Shown piece after piece: positions 25,283 through 35,129 of a stretch of 64,000 bases of DNA. The stretch covers positions 434,001 to 498,000 of the forward strand of contig NZ_CP095391.1 in the NCBI RefSeq assembly GCF_023008585.1, in the 5' to 3' direction. Source of the DNA: Natribaculum breve (GTDB lineage: Archaea; Halobacteriota; Halobacteria; Halobacteriales; Natrialbaceae). Under the pieces are notes generated by a model. It was not told the DNA's origin, searched no databases, and was given only the letters and a program-made list of their open reading frames with translations. A program made the position numbers and the translations under genes. Each line of letters opens with the position of its first letter. Within the stretch, counting starts at the first letter, position 1.

Positions 25283-26203
25283 TCACGTCCCGTGCTCGTC
25301 CTGGCGCTCGCCGCACTCGCCGTCTCGACCGAGGCGGGCGACGACGACCTCGGGACACCGGAGCACGACCGAAAGCGACTCGACTCGAGCGCGAATCTCG
25401 CGGAGGTGTCGCCGGGCGATTCGACGCTCGTCGGCTGTGAGCCCGTCGTCGGTCCCGAGCCACTCGAGGAGCGTCCCCGTCCGCTCGTCGATGGTTGCGA
25501 GACGCGTACGGGGATGGGGGGCCGTGCGCTCTGGGTCGTGTTCGTCTGACTCGCACTCTCGACCGCCGTCGGTCACGACGCGTGGATCGTCGGCGGCATC
25601 GACGAGCAGGATGCCGTCGCCCTCGAGGTCGTACACCCGGACGTCGTCGCCGGCGTCGACCTCGAGGGTCTCGAGGACGGCCGACCCGACGCAGACTCGA
25701 GCGCGGCGGTGGCGTCGGAGGACCCGGTAGCTGGCGATGGTCTCGGCGTCGGTCGTGCTGGCGCGGAGGGCGACGCCGTCCTCGTGGTCGATCGCGTGGA
25801 CGCGGTGGGCTCGAGGCCACGCGCCGAGCCCGGCGGTCCCGATCGAGAGTCTGCGATCGTCACCGACGGTGTAAGTCGCGAGGTAGCCGTCTCCCGTCGG
25901 GACGACGTACCTCGAGTCGGTGCCGCCGTCGGCGAGGAGGATGCCGTCGTGTGCGAGGAGTTCGACGCCCTCGTCGTCGGGATGGGCGTGTGTGAGAGCG
26001 GACGGATCAGGTGACTCGCGGTCGGACGAGTCTCCTGGACGAGTGGCAAGGGGTGTCCGCTCTCTCGTCCGTGCATCCGCGGTGTGACGCGGGTGCGTTT
26101 TCTGTGTGTCCCGGGGATCGTCTGGACGATCGTCGTGTCGATCGGGCGATGCTGTCGACTCGAGGACCCTATAGTTATGAGTCCAGAGGCTGTCTTTTCG
26201 CAT
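25283..26203 (-). CDS. Hypothetical acidic protein with AbrB-like segments
   Basis: 306 aa. The first 70 residues are His/Asp/Arg/Pro-rich and may not be translated; from ELLAHDGILLADGGTDSRYV onward the protein is acidic and looks real. DDVRVYDLEGDGILLVDA resembles the swapped-hairpin motif of AbrB/SpoVT DNA-binding proteins. The C-terminus is helical (LTADERRIARRHLREIRARV). No family recognised. Confidence 0.5.
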   Translation of the reverse strand: MRKDSLWTHNYRVLESTASPDRHDDRPDDPRDTQKTHPRHTADARTRERTPLATRPGDSSDRESPDPSALTHAHPDDEGVELLAHDGILLADGGTDSRYVVPTGDGYLATYTVGDDRRLSIGTAGLGAWPRAHRVHAIDHEDGVALRASTTDAETIASYRVLRRHRRARVCVGSAVLETLEVDAGDDVRVYDLEGDGILLVDAADDPRVVTDGGRECESDEHDPERTAPHPRTRLATIDERTGTLLEWLGTDDGLTADERRIARRHLREIRARVESLSVVLRCPEVVVARLGRDGECGERQDEHGT

Positions 26204-26309
26204 GGCTTCTGAAATCCCGTGGTGGGGATCGGAAGCCGCGTCCGACGTGCTGCAACACGTCGGGCACTTCTCGCAAAGCGCCCGGTGGACTGGCTTCCAC
26301 GTACGTCAT
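26175..26309 (-). CDS. Possible small leaderless ORF, 44 aa
   Basis: ATG at 26309 with a TATA-like TTATTTAT about 20-25 bases upstream on the minus strand; product MTYVEASPPGALREVPDVLQ then HVGRGFRS. It overlaps the start of the 306-aa gene by 29 bases. Evidence is only the promoter-like sequence, so it is weak. Confidence 0.25.
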   Translation of the reverse strand: MTYVEASPPGALREVPDVLQHVGRGFRSPPRDFRSHAKRQPLDS

Positions 26310-26414
26310 AGTGTCGTGACAATAAATAAGTTACTCACTATCTCTGAGTTCTAGATCATGTTCAATGATTTCTAGTTAGAAAATACTGAGTGACTCTCAC
26401 ACATCGTAGGGCAT

Positions 26415-26711
26415 ATGAATACAGTCAGAGATACTGACGACGTGGTTCGACAACCTGCGGAGTGGATGCAGCCCGTCGACGACCGGATCCTCGAAATCTT
26501 CCGTGAACACGGGAACCTCACCCCTGCAGCGGTCGAGAAATTCGGCGGTCCGTCCAGTAGTCACGCGAGTCGCAGGTGCAAGCAACTCGCTCGCTATGGC
26601 CTTCTCGAGCAGATCGTCACTGGCCTCTATACGCTGACTAAGGAAGGTGAGGCGTATCTCGATGAAGAACTCGATGCGGGTGAACTCGAACCGGTTGAGG
26701 GAACCAAGTAG
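26415..26711 (+). CDS. PhiH1-repressor-like winged-helix regulator
   Basis: 98 aa. WMQPVDDRILEIFREHGNLT, PAAVEKFGGPSSSHASRRCK and LARYGLLEQIVTGLYTLTKE form the winged-helix domain of the haloarchaeal phiH1 repressor family. The ATG follows an AT-rich region (26310-26400) with several TATA-like runs. Such genes are common in proviral and accessory DNA; no other phage genes are seen here. Confidence 0.85.
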   Translation: MNTVRDTDDVVRQPAEWMQPVDDRILEIFREHGNLTPAAVEKFGGPSSSHASRRCKQLARYGLLEQIVTGLYTLTKEGEAYLDEELDAGELEPVEGTK

Positions 26712-26769
26712 GAACTCCTCTCAGAACGAAGTTGACTAGGTGGTGGACACTCCCTCAAGCAGATTATCA

Positions 26770-26845
26770 CCGATCTCTAGACGATCGCTGGCGACAATGA
26801 GACCTATCTCGACGAGGAATTTAACGCGAGCAAATCCAAGCTGCC
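26770..26845 (+). pseudogene. Degenerate duplicate of the regulator's 3' end
   Basis: NETYLDEEFNASKSKLPESS can be read here, matching the upstream gene's EGEAYLDEELDAGELEP. The rest of the copy is missing, suggesting an old tandem duplication or recombination scar. Confidence 0.4.
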
Positions 26846-27423
26846 GGAGAGTAGTAACAGCCGTAAAATGGAACAATTCTAAAATTTCCTAATTATCAGT
26901 GATGAAAATAACGGGTGCGGGGAGATAGAGAAGGAAGGTCCGTTCAAGCTTCTTTAATTGATTTCCCAGTGAACCTGAACCTTCACTTCGTATCGTTGTA
27001 TTGGTGTTGCTCAGGTGATTCGAGGAGATTCCACGTCTTTTGAGCGTCGAATTTAGGGACGGCTCCTTCGTCGATCTCAGTTCCGCCGTCTCGAACAGCG
27101 CGTCGAATCGAATCCGGTTCAGATCCCGTTCCAAGTTCGAGCAGATCACTACAAATACTGGCAAGCAGCCCCGTAACGATCGGTGTTGCAAAGCTCGTGC
27201 CCTGTTGCAACAACGGTCGGTCTTCCGACTCGGCAGGGTGATGGACAGGTGCGAGTACGTCGGGAGTTGCGTTGTGAAAAGATACGTTCCCCCGCCACGG
27301 TTGTTCGTACCGGTGGTCGTCACATGATTTGGTGGAGTCGCATCCTCGCTGTCCACAGAAGGGTCCTTTCAACTCGTCTGTCTTAATCCAGTACTGCCCC
27401 GAATCGGGCTGGTCAAGTAAATT

Positions 27424-28865
27424 GGTCGTGTCTCAAACTCGTCTAGAGTCGTAACTGACTCCTGTGGAAACAGGGTCACCTCTGGTATCCAGCCCGAAGT
27501 GACCCATGCACGCCACAATCGACGCGCAGTTCACAGTTAGTCTCGACCCAGACAAAACGCTACCGCTTGCCACGCTCGCTGAATCTCTTACCGAGATGCA
27601 GCTTGAGGCTACTATCCTCGAGGAGATCGTCAGAAGCCTCGACGAGCGCCTCGTCGAGGCGTACTGTGGGGAGAAACACGCGCACGGAAACGGCAACCGC
27701 CGTTTCCAGCGCGCCGGTACCACCACACGAACAGCCGCTACAACTGCTGGAGAACACGAATTCACACTCCATCACGTCAAAGATACCGCTGCTACTGACG
27801 ACGATCCGACCTACTTCCGTCCACTCGAGGATCTCATCGAATTCGACGGACAGCGGATCTATCAAGAAGACCTCTCACTCCAGGCTGCTGACCTCGCTAC
27901 CTCGCTCAGCTACCGTGATGCCGTCGCCCACGGCGACGGCTTCACTCCGATGCCTTCGAGAACAACGATCAACCGCCGAGTCCGTGAGTATGGCAGTAAA
28001 CTCGCTGACTTCGTTCGTGATCGGCTTCCTGGGACGAACGCAGACACTGTCGTTCCTGACGGAACGAAGTGTCATAGCCAAGAAGATCACTGCACGTACC
28101 ATGACGTCAACGTCACCCTTGGACAGATCACCGAGGAAGACACGGAAACCACGCTCTTAGACGTCAATGTCAACGAATCATGGGACGATACAGCAGAGAC
28201 TCTCGAAGAGAATGAGGCGGTCACTGACGACGCGACAGTCGTCAGTGACGCCGAAGAATCCCTCGTCGACGCTTTCGAGACCAGCTATCGATCACATCAG
28301 CTCGATCTCGTTCACGTTGGCCGAACGCTTGGATACAAGCTGTGGGAGGACGGTACCTTTCCGCTCGAAACGCGGAAAGCGATAGCCTCAGACGTCACAA
28401 ACGACTTGTTCCATCTGAAGAACTCGGTTACGCTCCATGCACCGAGGAATGAGCGTTTGGCGATCCGCGAGCGGATCGACCAAACGCTCGAGAACCTCAC
28501 CAAGGAGGCGTGGCGATTAGAGCAACAGGACTCTCCAAAAGCAGCGACGTACCTCCGAAAATGGGGAGATGCAACCGTGACGTTCGCCGAACTTGCACTT
28601 GAGGGACAAGAGGTGCTGTGGACGTCGAACGTGGTTGAACGAGCTATGGGTGAAATCTCGAAGCGGTGTAAAAACCAGTGGATGCGATGGACAGAATCCG
28701 GCTTAGAATCACTTCTCTGGCTCAATCTCGTGAGATATGCCGATCCCGAGCAGTTCGCGGCGTTCGCCGACGAACTGCTCGAGCGATCAGCCAAAACAGC
28801 CATTACAATGGAGGTGTCAGTTGATGCTACCAGAGGCGAACTCTAGACGAGTTTGGGACGGGACC
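27424..28865 (+). mobile_element. ISH6-type insertion sequence, 1,442 bp
   Basis: Terminal repeats GGTCGTGTCTCAAACTCGTC (left) and, inverted, GGTCCCGTCCCAAACTCGTC (right), flanked by the perfect 8-bp target duplication AGTAAATT (27416-27423, 28866-28873). Inserted in the subtilase gene. Length and duplication size fit ISH6. Confidence 0.92.
27506..28846 (+). CDS. ISH6-family transposase, intact
   Basis: 446 aa. Begins MHATIDAQFTVSLDPDKTLP and carries KHAHGNGNRRFQRAGTTTRT, a DDE triad likely at TVVPDGTKC, VVSDAEESL and VVERAMGEISKRCKNQWMRW. Uninterrupted between intact terminal repeats, so probably active. Confidence 0.92.
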   Translation: MHATIDAQFTVSLDPDKTLPLATLAESLTEMQLEATILEEIVRSLDERLVEAYCGEKHAHGNGNRRFQRAGTTTRTAATTAGEHEFTLHHVKDTAATDDDPTYFRPLEDLIEFDGQRIYQEDLSLQAADLATSLSYRDAVAHGDGFTPMPSRTTINRRVREYGSKLADFVRDRLPGTNADTVVPDGTKCHSQEDHCTYHDVNVTLGQITEEDTETTLLDVNVNESWDDTAETLEENEAVTDDATVVSDAEESLVDAFETSYRSHQLDLVHVGRTLGYKLWEDGTFPLETRKAIASDVTNDLFHLKNSVTLHAPRNERLAIRERIDQTLENLTKEAWRLEQQDSPKAATYLRKWGDATVTFAELALEGQEVLWTSNVVERAMGEISKRCKNQWMRWTESGLESLLWLNLVRYADPEQFAAFADELLERSAKTAITMEVSVDATRGEL

Positions 28866-29724
28866 AGTAAATTACTCGTACAGCGGGATACGAACCCTCC
28901 AATACCGATCGATTCCTCGAGTAACGCGGGACAGTAGGTACCTTTCGTCTCCGTTTGACTTCGGTTTCCTGTCGCAGCGAAGACTGTCGTGCCTTCTTCG
29001 ATCGTTAACCGCGTCTCCGTCGCGATAGTACAGTTGCCATCGCAGTGGTTGTCCTCCGATCTGGAGTGAAAAATCCCTACAGAGAGGTTCAACAGATCGA
29101 TGCCGTGATGGCCCGCATCAGCAATAGCATCCGCAAGATTGCTCCGTTTCGCCTCTCCTGTCTGTGCAATCACCCTGTATAGGTTGAATTCAGCTTCCGG
29201 AGCGAAGTAGCCGAGCGTTTCGAGGACATCCGACCCATGACCCGTCGTATCGTCTGCTGTCGTCGCAATATAGTTCTCACGTCTGTTGACGGATAAGGTG
29301 TCTAAACTCTCCGGCGGAGATAATACGGAATCAATGATTCCGACGTGAATAAACCGCCCTTTATTTTCAGAGTTAGCCGCATTAAGCGTCTGTAGATATG
29401 ACTCGAAGACAAACCTGCGAAGGTCGACTATCGAGTCACACGCGGGCGGGATTCCGAGTTTCCCTCGTTGAGTACCTCCACGTCTTCGTGGTCAAGTTCG
29501 ATCGACGAGATGGCATCGAGTTCGCAGAGATCATCGATGGTCGATTCGTTCGTCTGGACAAGTAATGCTGTCCGGCCGATTCTCTTCTCGACCGTTACAC
29601 CGTACTGTGCCAGCGTCTCTTCTAGCCTGTCTCGATCGCCGGACGCGCCGATAAGCAGCGTAACAGATGTACGCGAGGCACTTCCGCGAAGTTCTTCAAC
29701 CGCTGGGTCGACGTATTCCGGCAT

Positions 29725-30098
29725 GTTGCTGGTATCTCTTTGGCGGGCAGATAAATTGTTCTGGTTAGCTCTCGAGACTCCGTTATGAGTCTATCTATGG
29801 TCGGGAGTCTATTAGAAGTCAGCCTTATCCTGAAAGTGAATCCGAAATTGACGGAGCTGGAAACCTACCTGCTTGACCTCGATGAAATAGGGAGGGGATC
29901 GCTTTAATACACAGTCACGTTCTTTCCCCAAATCTGAAAGGCTGTTGACCTCCTATAGGACCTAGTTTGATCGAATAGTCCAAACCAATGATAGTTTCCC
30001 ACTCACAAACCTCCTCTAGAAAAAGAGCGGTTCGACTCGATCGACGACAAATTTCTTGACAGGATTTATAGGAAGGTCCTGTGTCGTGTTACGAAATA
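29725..30098. other. Intergenic DNA with promoter of the McrB-like gene
   Basis: No gene seen. ATTTATAG at 30064-30071 lies about 30 bases before the ATG at 30099 and is the likely TATA box of the restriction operon. GC content falls through this stretch compared with its neighbours. Confidence 0.5.
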
Positions 30099-33000
30099 AT
30101 GACAGACGAGCGCCGGATGTCTACCGTTCGCTTCTACGGTAGCATCGAGGATCGGTTGGGGATTCTCACCGATTTACTCTCATACCTCACACAGCAGAAC
30201 GACGGGATTCCACAGGACGAGGTCATCGACTGGCTCATATCCAATACGAACGCACAAACAGCAAACGCGGTCGGGGACCGTCTGAACTTCCTCGAGGAAC
30301 TCGGACTCATCGAAAGCCAAGACAACAGATACAGTCCCACACGGACCAGCCGCTGGTATCTCAGAGACCGAGACCCGATCGTCCTGTACAACGCCCTCCG
30401 GACGACCGTCAAGGGCTTCGACACGATCATTCGCGCAGTAGCACTCGAGCCCAGAACCGACGAGGAGCTCATGGAAGTGCTCGTGAACGCCTTCGACGAG
30501 TGTGAGATGGAGACGCCGGGAGTCGCAACCCGACACCGGGAGTGGCTTCAGATGCTCGGCTACGTCGAACGGGAAGACGAGCGAACCCACCTTACTCCCG
30601 GCGGCAAAGAAATCGCCGACCAACTCGAGGGCATTTCCAACGTCGACCTCGAGCCGAACGAGATCTACGACCGCCGTGACCTCCACTCCAAATACGGCGG
30701 CAGCATCCAGGGTGGAATCGCCCCCTCCAGAGATGAGCCGGTCGTCTTCCTCTTCAGTGGCGGAACCGGCGAAGACCACGGCTACCAGGACGAGATCCGC
30801 CCCGACGGGACGGTGATCTACACTGGCGAGGGACAGGTCGGCGACATGGAGATGAAACGCGGGAACGGCGCGATCAGAGACCACCTCGAGGACGGCCGAG
30901 AGCTCCACTTCTTTACGATGGAAGAGGAAGGCGTCCGGTACGTCGGCCAGTATCTGTATGCCGGCCACTTCGTCGAGGAACTGCCCGACTCGGAGGGGAA
31001 CCTCCGTGAGGGAATCCGGTTCAAACTCGCACCGGTCGACAGGGACCCCAAACCGACCCTTCACGCTGAATCCGCCACCAGCACCGACTCGACGAATTCC
31101 GATCTCAGGCAGTTCACCGATCCGACCGTCTATCAGGTACCGGTCAAGACTGGCGACGGACCGATTCGAACGAATTTCGATCGGACGATACTCGAGGGCG
31201 TCCCACGAGAGCAGCTAGAAGGGATCTACGATCTGCCGATCGACCACGACACCCTGCGGGTGTGGGGGAACCAGGAGGACGAAGCCGCCGAGGAAGGCGA
31301 CTACCTGATGTTCGCCGATCGCAACGGACGGAGAGGCGGCGAGTACACCATCGTCGCCCGTGTCGCTCATGCAACGGTCTTGGACCGTGACACAGCAGCC
31401 AGATTCACCGACGCGGTCGGCTGGGGCGAGGTCACCGACGAAATCTTTCCCCACGTCCTGTTCCTCGAGCCGCTCTACGAGGCGGAACTCGACCGGGAGG
31501 CGTTCTGGGCCACGTTAGGCTTCAAAGGCTGGCCGAACGATACCTACAGCGCCATCAACTTCGATCGGAACGGCTCGAGTTTCTACGACGAATACGCCTC
31601 CGTCGATGAATTTATCGACCAGATCACGGGCCGGCAACGCTACCCCGACGACACCGTTTCCGAGTACGACTCCCTCGAGCACGCACTCGAGGACGTCCGC
31701 TCGAGCCTGGCCCACGAAGACGAACCGTCGTGGCCGAAAACCCGTATCGGCGAAGCCGTCATCGAAGACTGGTCCGACGCACTCACGGGGTTCCGACCGG
31801 CGGACGAGGTCGACCCCGATACCGCCGCGAAACTCGAGCAGATCCGCCGGGTCTACGAGCGCCTCGAGTCGGAACTCGAGACGAAAGCCGACGAACTCGA
31901 GGTTGGGACGCTCGATGCGTTCACACCCGCGCAGACGTTGTTCCTCTGTGGGGTCCGTCTCGTCCAGGAGGAGTCCGACATGCCGGGACCGTTCAACCAG
32001 CCACGTCTGAACAGCGTCCTCACTGGTGCCTACACGACGCCCGACGAGCAACCTGACCAACCATCGGACGTGGACGTGAACGTAGATCACCCACTGGCGA
32101 CCTACATCGAAACCACGGAACCGACCGTCTACAAGTTCACCGCACCGCCGGATTACTGGCTCACCGCACTCGAGTTCGCGTCGATCTCGTTCGAGGAGGC
32201 CGACCGGGAGGGATGGGACCGCCTCGAGGCCGGCGACGTCGTCGTGTTCCACTCTCGAGCGGCACCATCGAACGCCGACCTCGACGACCAGCCAGGCGGG
32301 ATCATCGGCTTCGGGATCATCGGACAGACGTTCGAAACGTCGGAGCCGTGGTGGTGGGACGAACACCACAGGGACAGCGAGTTCCCGCTGATCGCGAGTT
32401 TCGACCGGCTGTTCCTCACGGGTGACCTCGAGCGAATCGATCGCGCCCGCGAGATTGCCGCGAAGGAACCAGCCGAGATCGAACGCGAACTCGAGGCGCT
32501 GACGGCGAACTGCCTGCCGATCGAAGAGGCCAACCGGACCTGTGAGATCACCACCGGGACGGAGTTCCCCGTCCAGTCGATGTACGGAACGTTCCGGACG
32601 GATGGCGGTGAGATCGATCGCGACCGGCCGATGGCGCTCATCGACGCCATGGCCGACGACCTGACCGAAGTCTCACCGATCAATCCGTACAGGTCACTCG
32701 AGGGCACGCTTCCGGCGGAGATTCTCGAGGGCCTTCACTTCGAAGACGACCTCGGGGAGAAGATCCTCGAGCAGATCTCGACAGCCCTCCGCTCTGGAAA
32801 ACACGTCCTCCTCACGGGACCACCGGGAACGGGGAAGACCGAAATCGCAGAGCGCGTCTGTGAGCACCTCACGGAAACACAGCCGCATCTCTACTCGGGC
32901 TTCGAGATGACCACGGCCACGGCCGACTGGTCGACGTTCGACACCGTCGGCGGGTACATGCCGAGCGAGTCCACGGAGGACGACGACCTCTCGTTCAAAC

Positions 33001-33725
33001 CCGGGATCGTCCTCAACCGCCTCAAAAACTCCCAGACAGGCACGCAAGCGAACGATCTGCTCGTCATCGACGAACTCAACAGGGCGGACATCGACAAAGC
33101 GTTCGGCCAGCTCTTCACACTGCTCTCGGGCCAGTCCGTTCAACTCCCCTACACCGTCGACGGGCAGGAGGTCGAACTGACCACCCACGAGGACGTCGAT
33201 GGAACGCCGGCCAGCAACCAGTACGTCGTCCCCAACTCATGGCGGATCTTCGCGACGATGAACGCCTACGACAAGACGTCGCTGTACGAGATGAGCTACG
33301 CGTTCATGCGCCGATTCGCGTTCGTGCGTGTTCCAGCGCCGACGCTCCCGGAGGCGACGGAGACAGACGACCCAGCAGCGGATGTCGTCCTCGAGTATGC
33401 GAACGCCTGGGATCTCGAGATCACGCGGCGAGAAGCCGGCGCAGTCGGGCGCGTCTGGCGAACGGCAAACACCGCAGTCGACGAGCGCGCGATCGGGCCG
33501 GCGATCATCGAAGACGTCCTCCGGTATGTCAGCCACCATCCCGACGAGGAGCTCAAATACCACCTCACACAGGCGGTCATCAGCTACATTTTCCCGCAGC
33601 TAGAGGGCGTTCCGAAGCGAAAGACGATCGTCAGAGGACTCGCCGCCGTGCCAGACATCGAGACACCACTCCTCGAGAGCGCAGCCAGAGAGATGCTCCA
33701 GGTCCCCCTGCCCACGAATGAATAG
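30099..33725 (+). CDS. McrB-like AAA+ NTPase with SRA-like and two EVE-like reader domains
   Basis: 1,208 aa. Residues 1-190: two winged-helix domains. About 208-305: ScoMcrA-type SRA-like domain (VFLFSGGTGEDHGYQDEIRP ... YTGEGQVGDMEM, GNGAIRDH). About 343-465 and 672-775: two EVE/PUA-like domains (VYQVPVKTGDG..VWGNQEDEA; VYKFTAPPDYWLTALEF..GDVVVFH). About 870-1135: AAA+ module with Walker A GPPGTGKT (907-914), Walker B LLVIDELNRAD (D991, E992), McrB-like signature MNAYDKTSL (1054) and arginine-rich FMRRF. Predicted to recognise modified bases and drive the overlapping nuclease. Start chosen from the TATA box. Confidence 0.85.
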   Translation: MTDERRMSTVRFYGSIEDRLGILTDLLSYLTQQNDGIPQDEVIDWLISNTNAQTANAVGDRLNFLEELGLIESQDNRYSPTRTSRWYLRDRDPIVLYNALRTTVKGFDTIIRAVALEPRTDEELMEVLVNAFDECEMETPGVATRHREWLQMLGYVEREDERTHLTPGGKEIADQLEGISNVDLEPNEIYDRRDLHSKYGGSIQGGIAPSRDEPVVFLFSGGTGEDHGYQDEIRPDGTVIYTGEGQVGDMEMKRGNGAIRDHLEDGRELHFFTMEEEGVRYVGQYLYAGHFVEELPDSEGNLREGIRFKLAPVDRDPKPTLHAESATSTDSTNSDLRQFTDPTVYQVPVKTGDGPIRTNFDRTILEGVPREQLEGIYDLPIDHDTLRVWGNQEDEAAEEGDYLMFADRNGRRGGEYTIVARVAHATVLDRDTAARFTDAVGWGEVTDEIFPHVLFLEPLYEAELDREAFWATLGFKGWPNDTYSAINFDRNGSSFYDEYASVDEFIDQITGRQRYPDDTVSEYDSLEHALEDVRSSLAHEDEPSWPKTRIGEAVIEDWSDALTGFRPADEVDPDTAAKLEQIRRVYERLESELETKADELEVGTLDAFTPAQTLFLCGVRLVQEESDMPGPFNQPRLNSVLTGAYTTPDEQPDQPSDVDVNVDHPLATYIETTEPTVYKFTAPPDYWLTALEFASISFEEADREGWDRLEAGDVVVFHSRAAPSNADLDDQPGGIIGFGIIGQTFETSEPWWWDEHHRDSEFPLIASFDRLFLTGDLERIDRAREIAAKEPAEIERELEALTANCLPIEEANRTCEITTGTEFPVQSMYGTFRTDGGEIDRDRPMALIDAMADDLTEVSPINPYRSLEGTLPAEILEGLHFEDDLGEKILEQISTALRSGKHVLLTGPPGTGKTEIAERVCEHLTETQPHLYSGFEMTTATADWSTFDTVGGYMPSESTEDDDLSFKPGIVLNRLKNSQTGTQANDLLVIDELNRADIDKAFGQLFTLLSGQSVQLPYTVDGQEVELTTHEDVDGTPASNQYVVPNSWRIFATMNAYDKTSLYEMSYAFMRRFAFVRVPAPTLPEATETDDPAADVVLEYANAWDLEITRREAGAVGRVWRTANTAVDERAIGPAIIEDVLRYVSHHPDEELKYHLTQAVISYIFPQLEGVPKRKTIVRGLAAVPDIETPLLESAAREMLQVPLPTNE

Positions 33726-35085
33726 AGACGACCTCCTCGAGCAACTCACGGAGGATATCCTCGCCTACGCGATGGGCGGGACGTTCCCGGAGCGAGAACT
33801 CGCTCGGTCGATCAAACCCGAGCAGTTAGACGAGCGGTTCGAGGAGTACGAACTCCTGTTGGACCTCCACTTCATCCTCCAGGACGACGTCGTCGAGTTC
33901 GTCAGACAGCTCTCGGAGCACCTGCGCAGTATCCGGACCGAAACCCGGACGACGTCCCGAATGCGACGCGGGACCGTCGACGGGCGGATCAACTGGGGCG
34001 AGACGATCAAGAAACGGTACTCGCAGTACCCTCGAGACAACTCGATTTTCGTCTGCGATAACCGATCGGTGAACTACGACATCCCCGAGAACGTCGTCCT
34101 CAAGCGGCTCATCTCCGTCGTTCATCGAACGACTCGAGAGGCCGAGGAGTACCTTCGCGGGGAGTACGACTGGGTGAGCGAGACCTGGAAGGGCAGCGAG
34201 GACCTGATCGACGAACTCCAGCGGATCGTCGAGCGGAACGTCCACGTCCGACGGATTCGCGAGCCGGACACGTACGAGCCGACCGAACGGATGTTGACGA
34301 CGGCCGCCGAGTCACGCCACGAAGTCTACCGAGATGCAGCCGCACTGCTCAGGTCACGCCAGCGGTTGTTCCGTGGCGAACCCGAGGAGATCCGGCGATT
34401 GCTCGAGGAAACTGCCATCGCACCGGACGACACCGATTCGCTGTTCGAGCTTTTCGTCCTGTTTCGGTTCGTCGCCACGATCGAGGACCTCCGAGAGACG
34501 CAACCGCAGTTCAAGACGATCGCGACCGATCGCCAGGAAGTCGCCCGCTTCGACGGCGACAGGGAGATCGTCCTCTATCACGACAACTCCGCTCGAGATC
34601 GGAAACTCTCCTTCGTCGCCGTTCCAGACGAGGACAAAGAAAATCCCTCCCGGACGGACCAGGTACAACTCGTCGCACAGGAGATCGCGGGGAACTACTT
34701 CGAGAAAGACTACCGGAACCACACCGGCCGTCCCGACGTCATCGTCCTCGAGATCGTCTCGGCGGACGAAAACGAGCACGAGTACCTGATCGTCGAGGTG
34801 AAAAACAGCACCAACGAGGACACGATCCGGCGGGGAATCAAGGAGACACTCGAGTACCTCGCCTTTCTCCGTGTGAACGAGGAGTACGTCTTCGGTCGTG
34901 AGGACGAGGATGGGGATGGTAACGGGGACTACTTCGGCTCTGGGTGGAACGGGCTCCTGGTGGTGCAGGATCTCGAGGAAGAGACGGCGTCACTCGAGGA
35001 CCAGTCCGATCGCGAGATTGCCATCCTCCAGGCTTCGGAGCTGGAAGACGAGTTGGAAACGATCCTCGGAGAAGTTGTATGTTGA
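33718..35085 (+). CDS. McrC-like PD-(D/E)XK nuclease, partner of the McrB-like protein
   Basis: 455 aa; its ATG overlaps the previous gene by 8 bases, implying coupled translation. The N-terminal two thirds are helical with the DUF2357/McrC-like block RINWGETIKKRYSQYP and NRSVNYDIPENVVLKRLISV. The C-terminal nuclease has GRPDVIVLEI (D340) and YLIVEVKNSTNEDTIRRGI (E360, K362), the PD-...ExK site, then a conserved helix TLEYLAFLRV. In McrBC systems this subunit cuts DNA once the AAA+ ring translocates. The stop codon lies in a strong hairpin. Confidence 0.85.
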   Translation: MNRDDLLEQLTEDILAYAMGGTFPERELARSIKPEQLDERFEEYELLLDLHFILQDDVVEFVRQLSEHLRSIRTETRTTSRMRRGTVDGRINWGETIKKRYSQYPRDNSIFVCDNRSVNYDIPENVVLKRLISVVHRTTREAEEYLRGEYDWVSETWKGSEDLIDELQRIVERNVHVRRIREPDTYEPTERMLTTAAESRHEVYRDAAALLRSRQRLFRGEPEEIRRLLEETAIAPDDTDSLFELFVLFRFVATIEDLRETQPQFKTIATDRQEVARFDGDREIVLYHDNSARDRKLSFVAVPDEDKENPSRTDQVQLVAQEIAGNYFEKDYRNHTGRPDVIVLEIVSADENEHEYLIVEVKNSTNEDTIRRGIKETLEYLAFLRVNEEYVFGREDEDGDGNGDYFGSGWNGLLVVQDLEEETASLEDQSDREIAILQASELEDELETILGEVVC

Positions 35086-35122
35086 CATCCTCCTCCGCGT
35101 TCACGCAGAGGAGGATGTCAAC
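35081..35122. terminator. 19-bp stem hairpin between convergent genes
   Basis: Left arm GTTGACATCCTCCTCCGCG, loop TTCA, right arm with one mismatch. It overlaps the nuclease stop codon and ends 8 bases before the stop of the Fic gene on the other strand. It may act as a shared bidirectional terminator; equally, hairpins of this sequence type (GACATCCTCC...GAGGAGGATGTC) mark IS200/IS605 ends, so it could be an insertion scar. Confidence 0.55.
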
Positions 35123-35129
35123 CACTGGT

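Larger units (their letters stand above)
26983..29724 (-). pseudogene. Subtilisin-like serine protease, split by ISH6 and frameshifted
   Basis: From 29724: an I9-type propeptide (MPEYVDPAVEELRGSASRTS ... SSIELDHEDVEVL), a frameshift near 29455, then the catalytic region with HVGIIDS (Asp), TTGHGSDVLETLGYFAPEAE (His), LLNLSVG and FAATGN (oxyanion Asn), broken at 28866-28873 by the IS. After the IS it resumes DQPDSGQYWIKTDELKGPFC, with GTSFATPIVTGLLASI (Ser) and ends HQYNDTK. All three triad positions are recognisable, so decay is recent. Confidence 0.85.
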
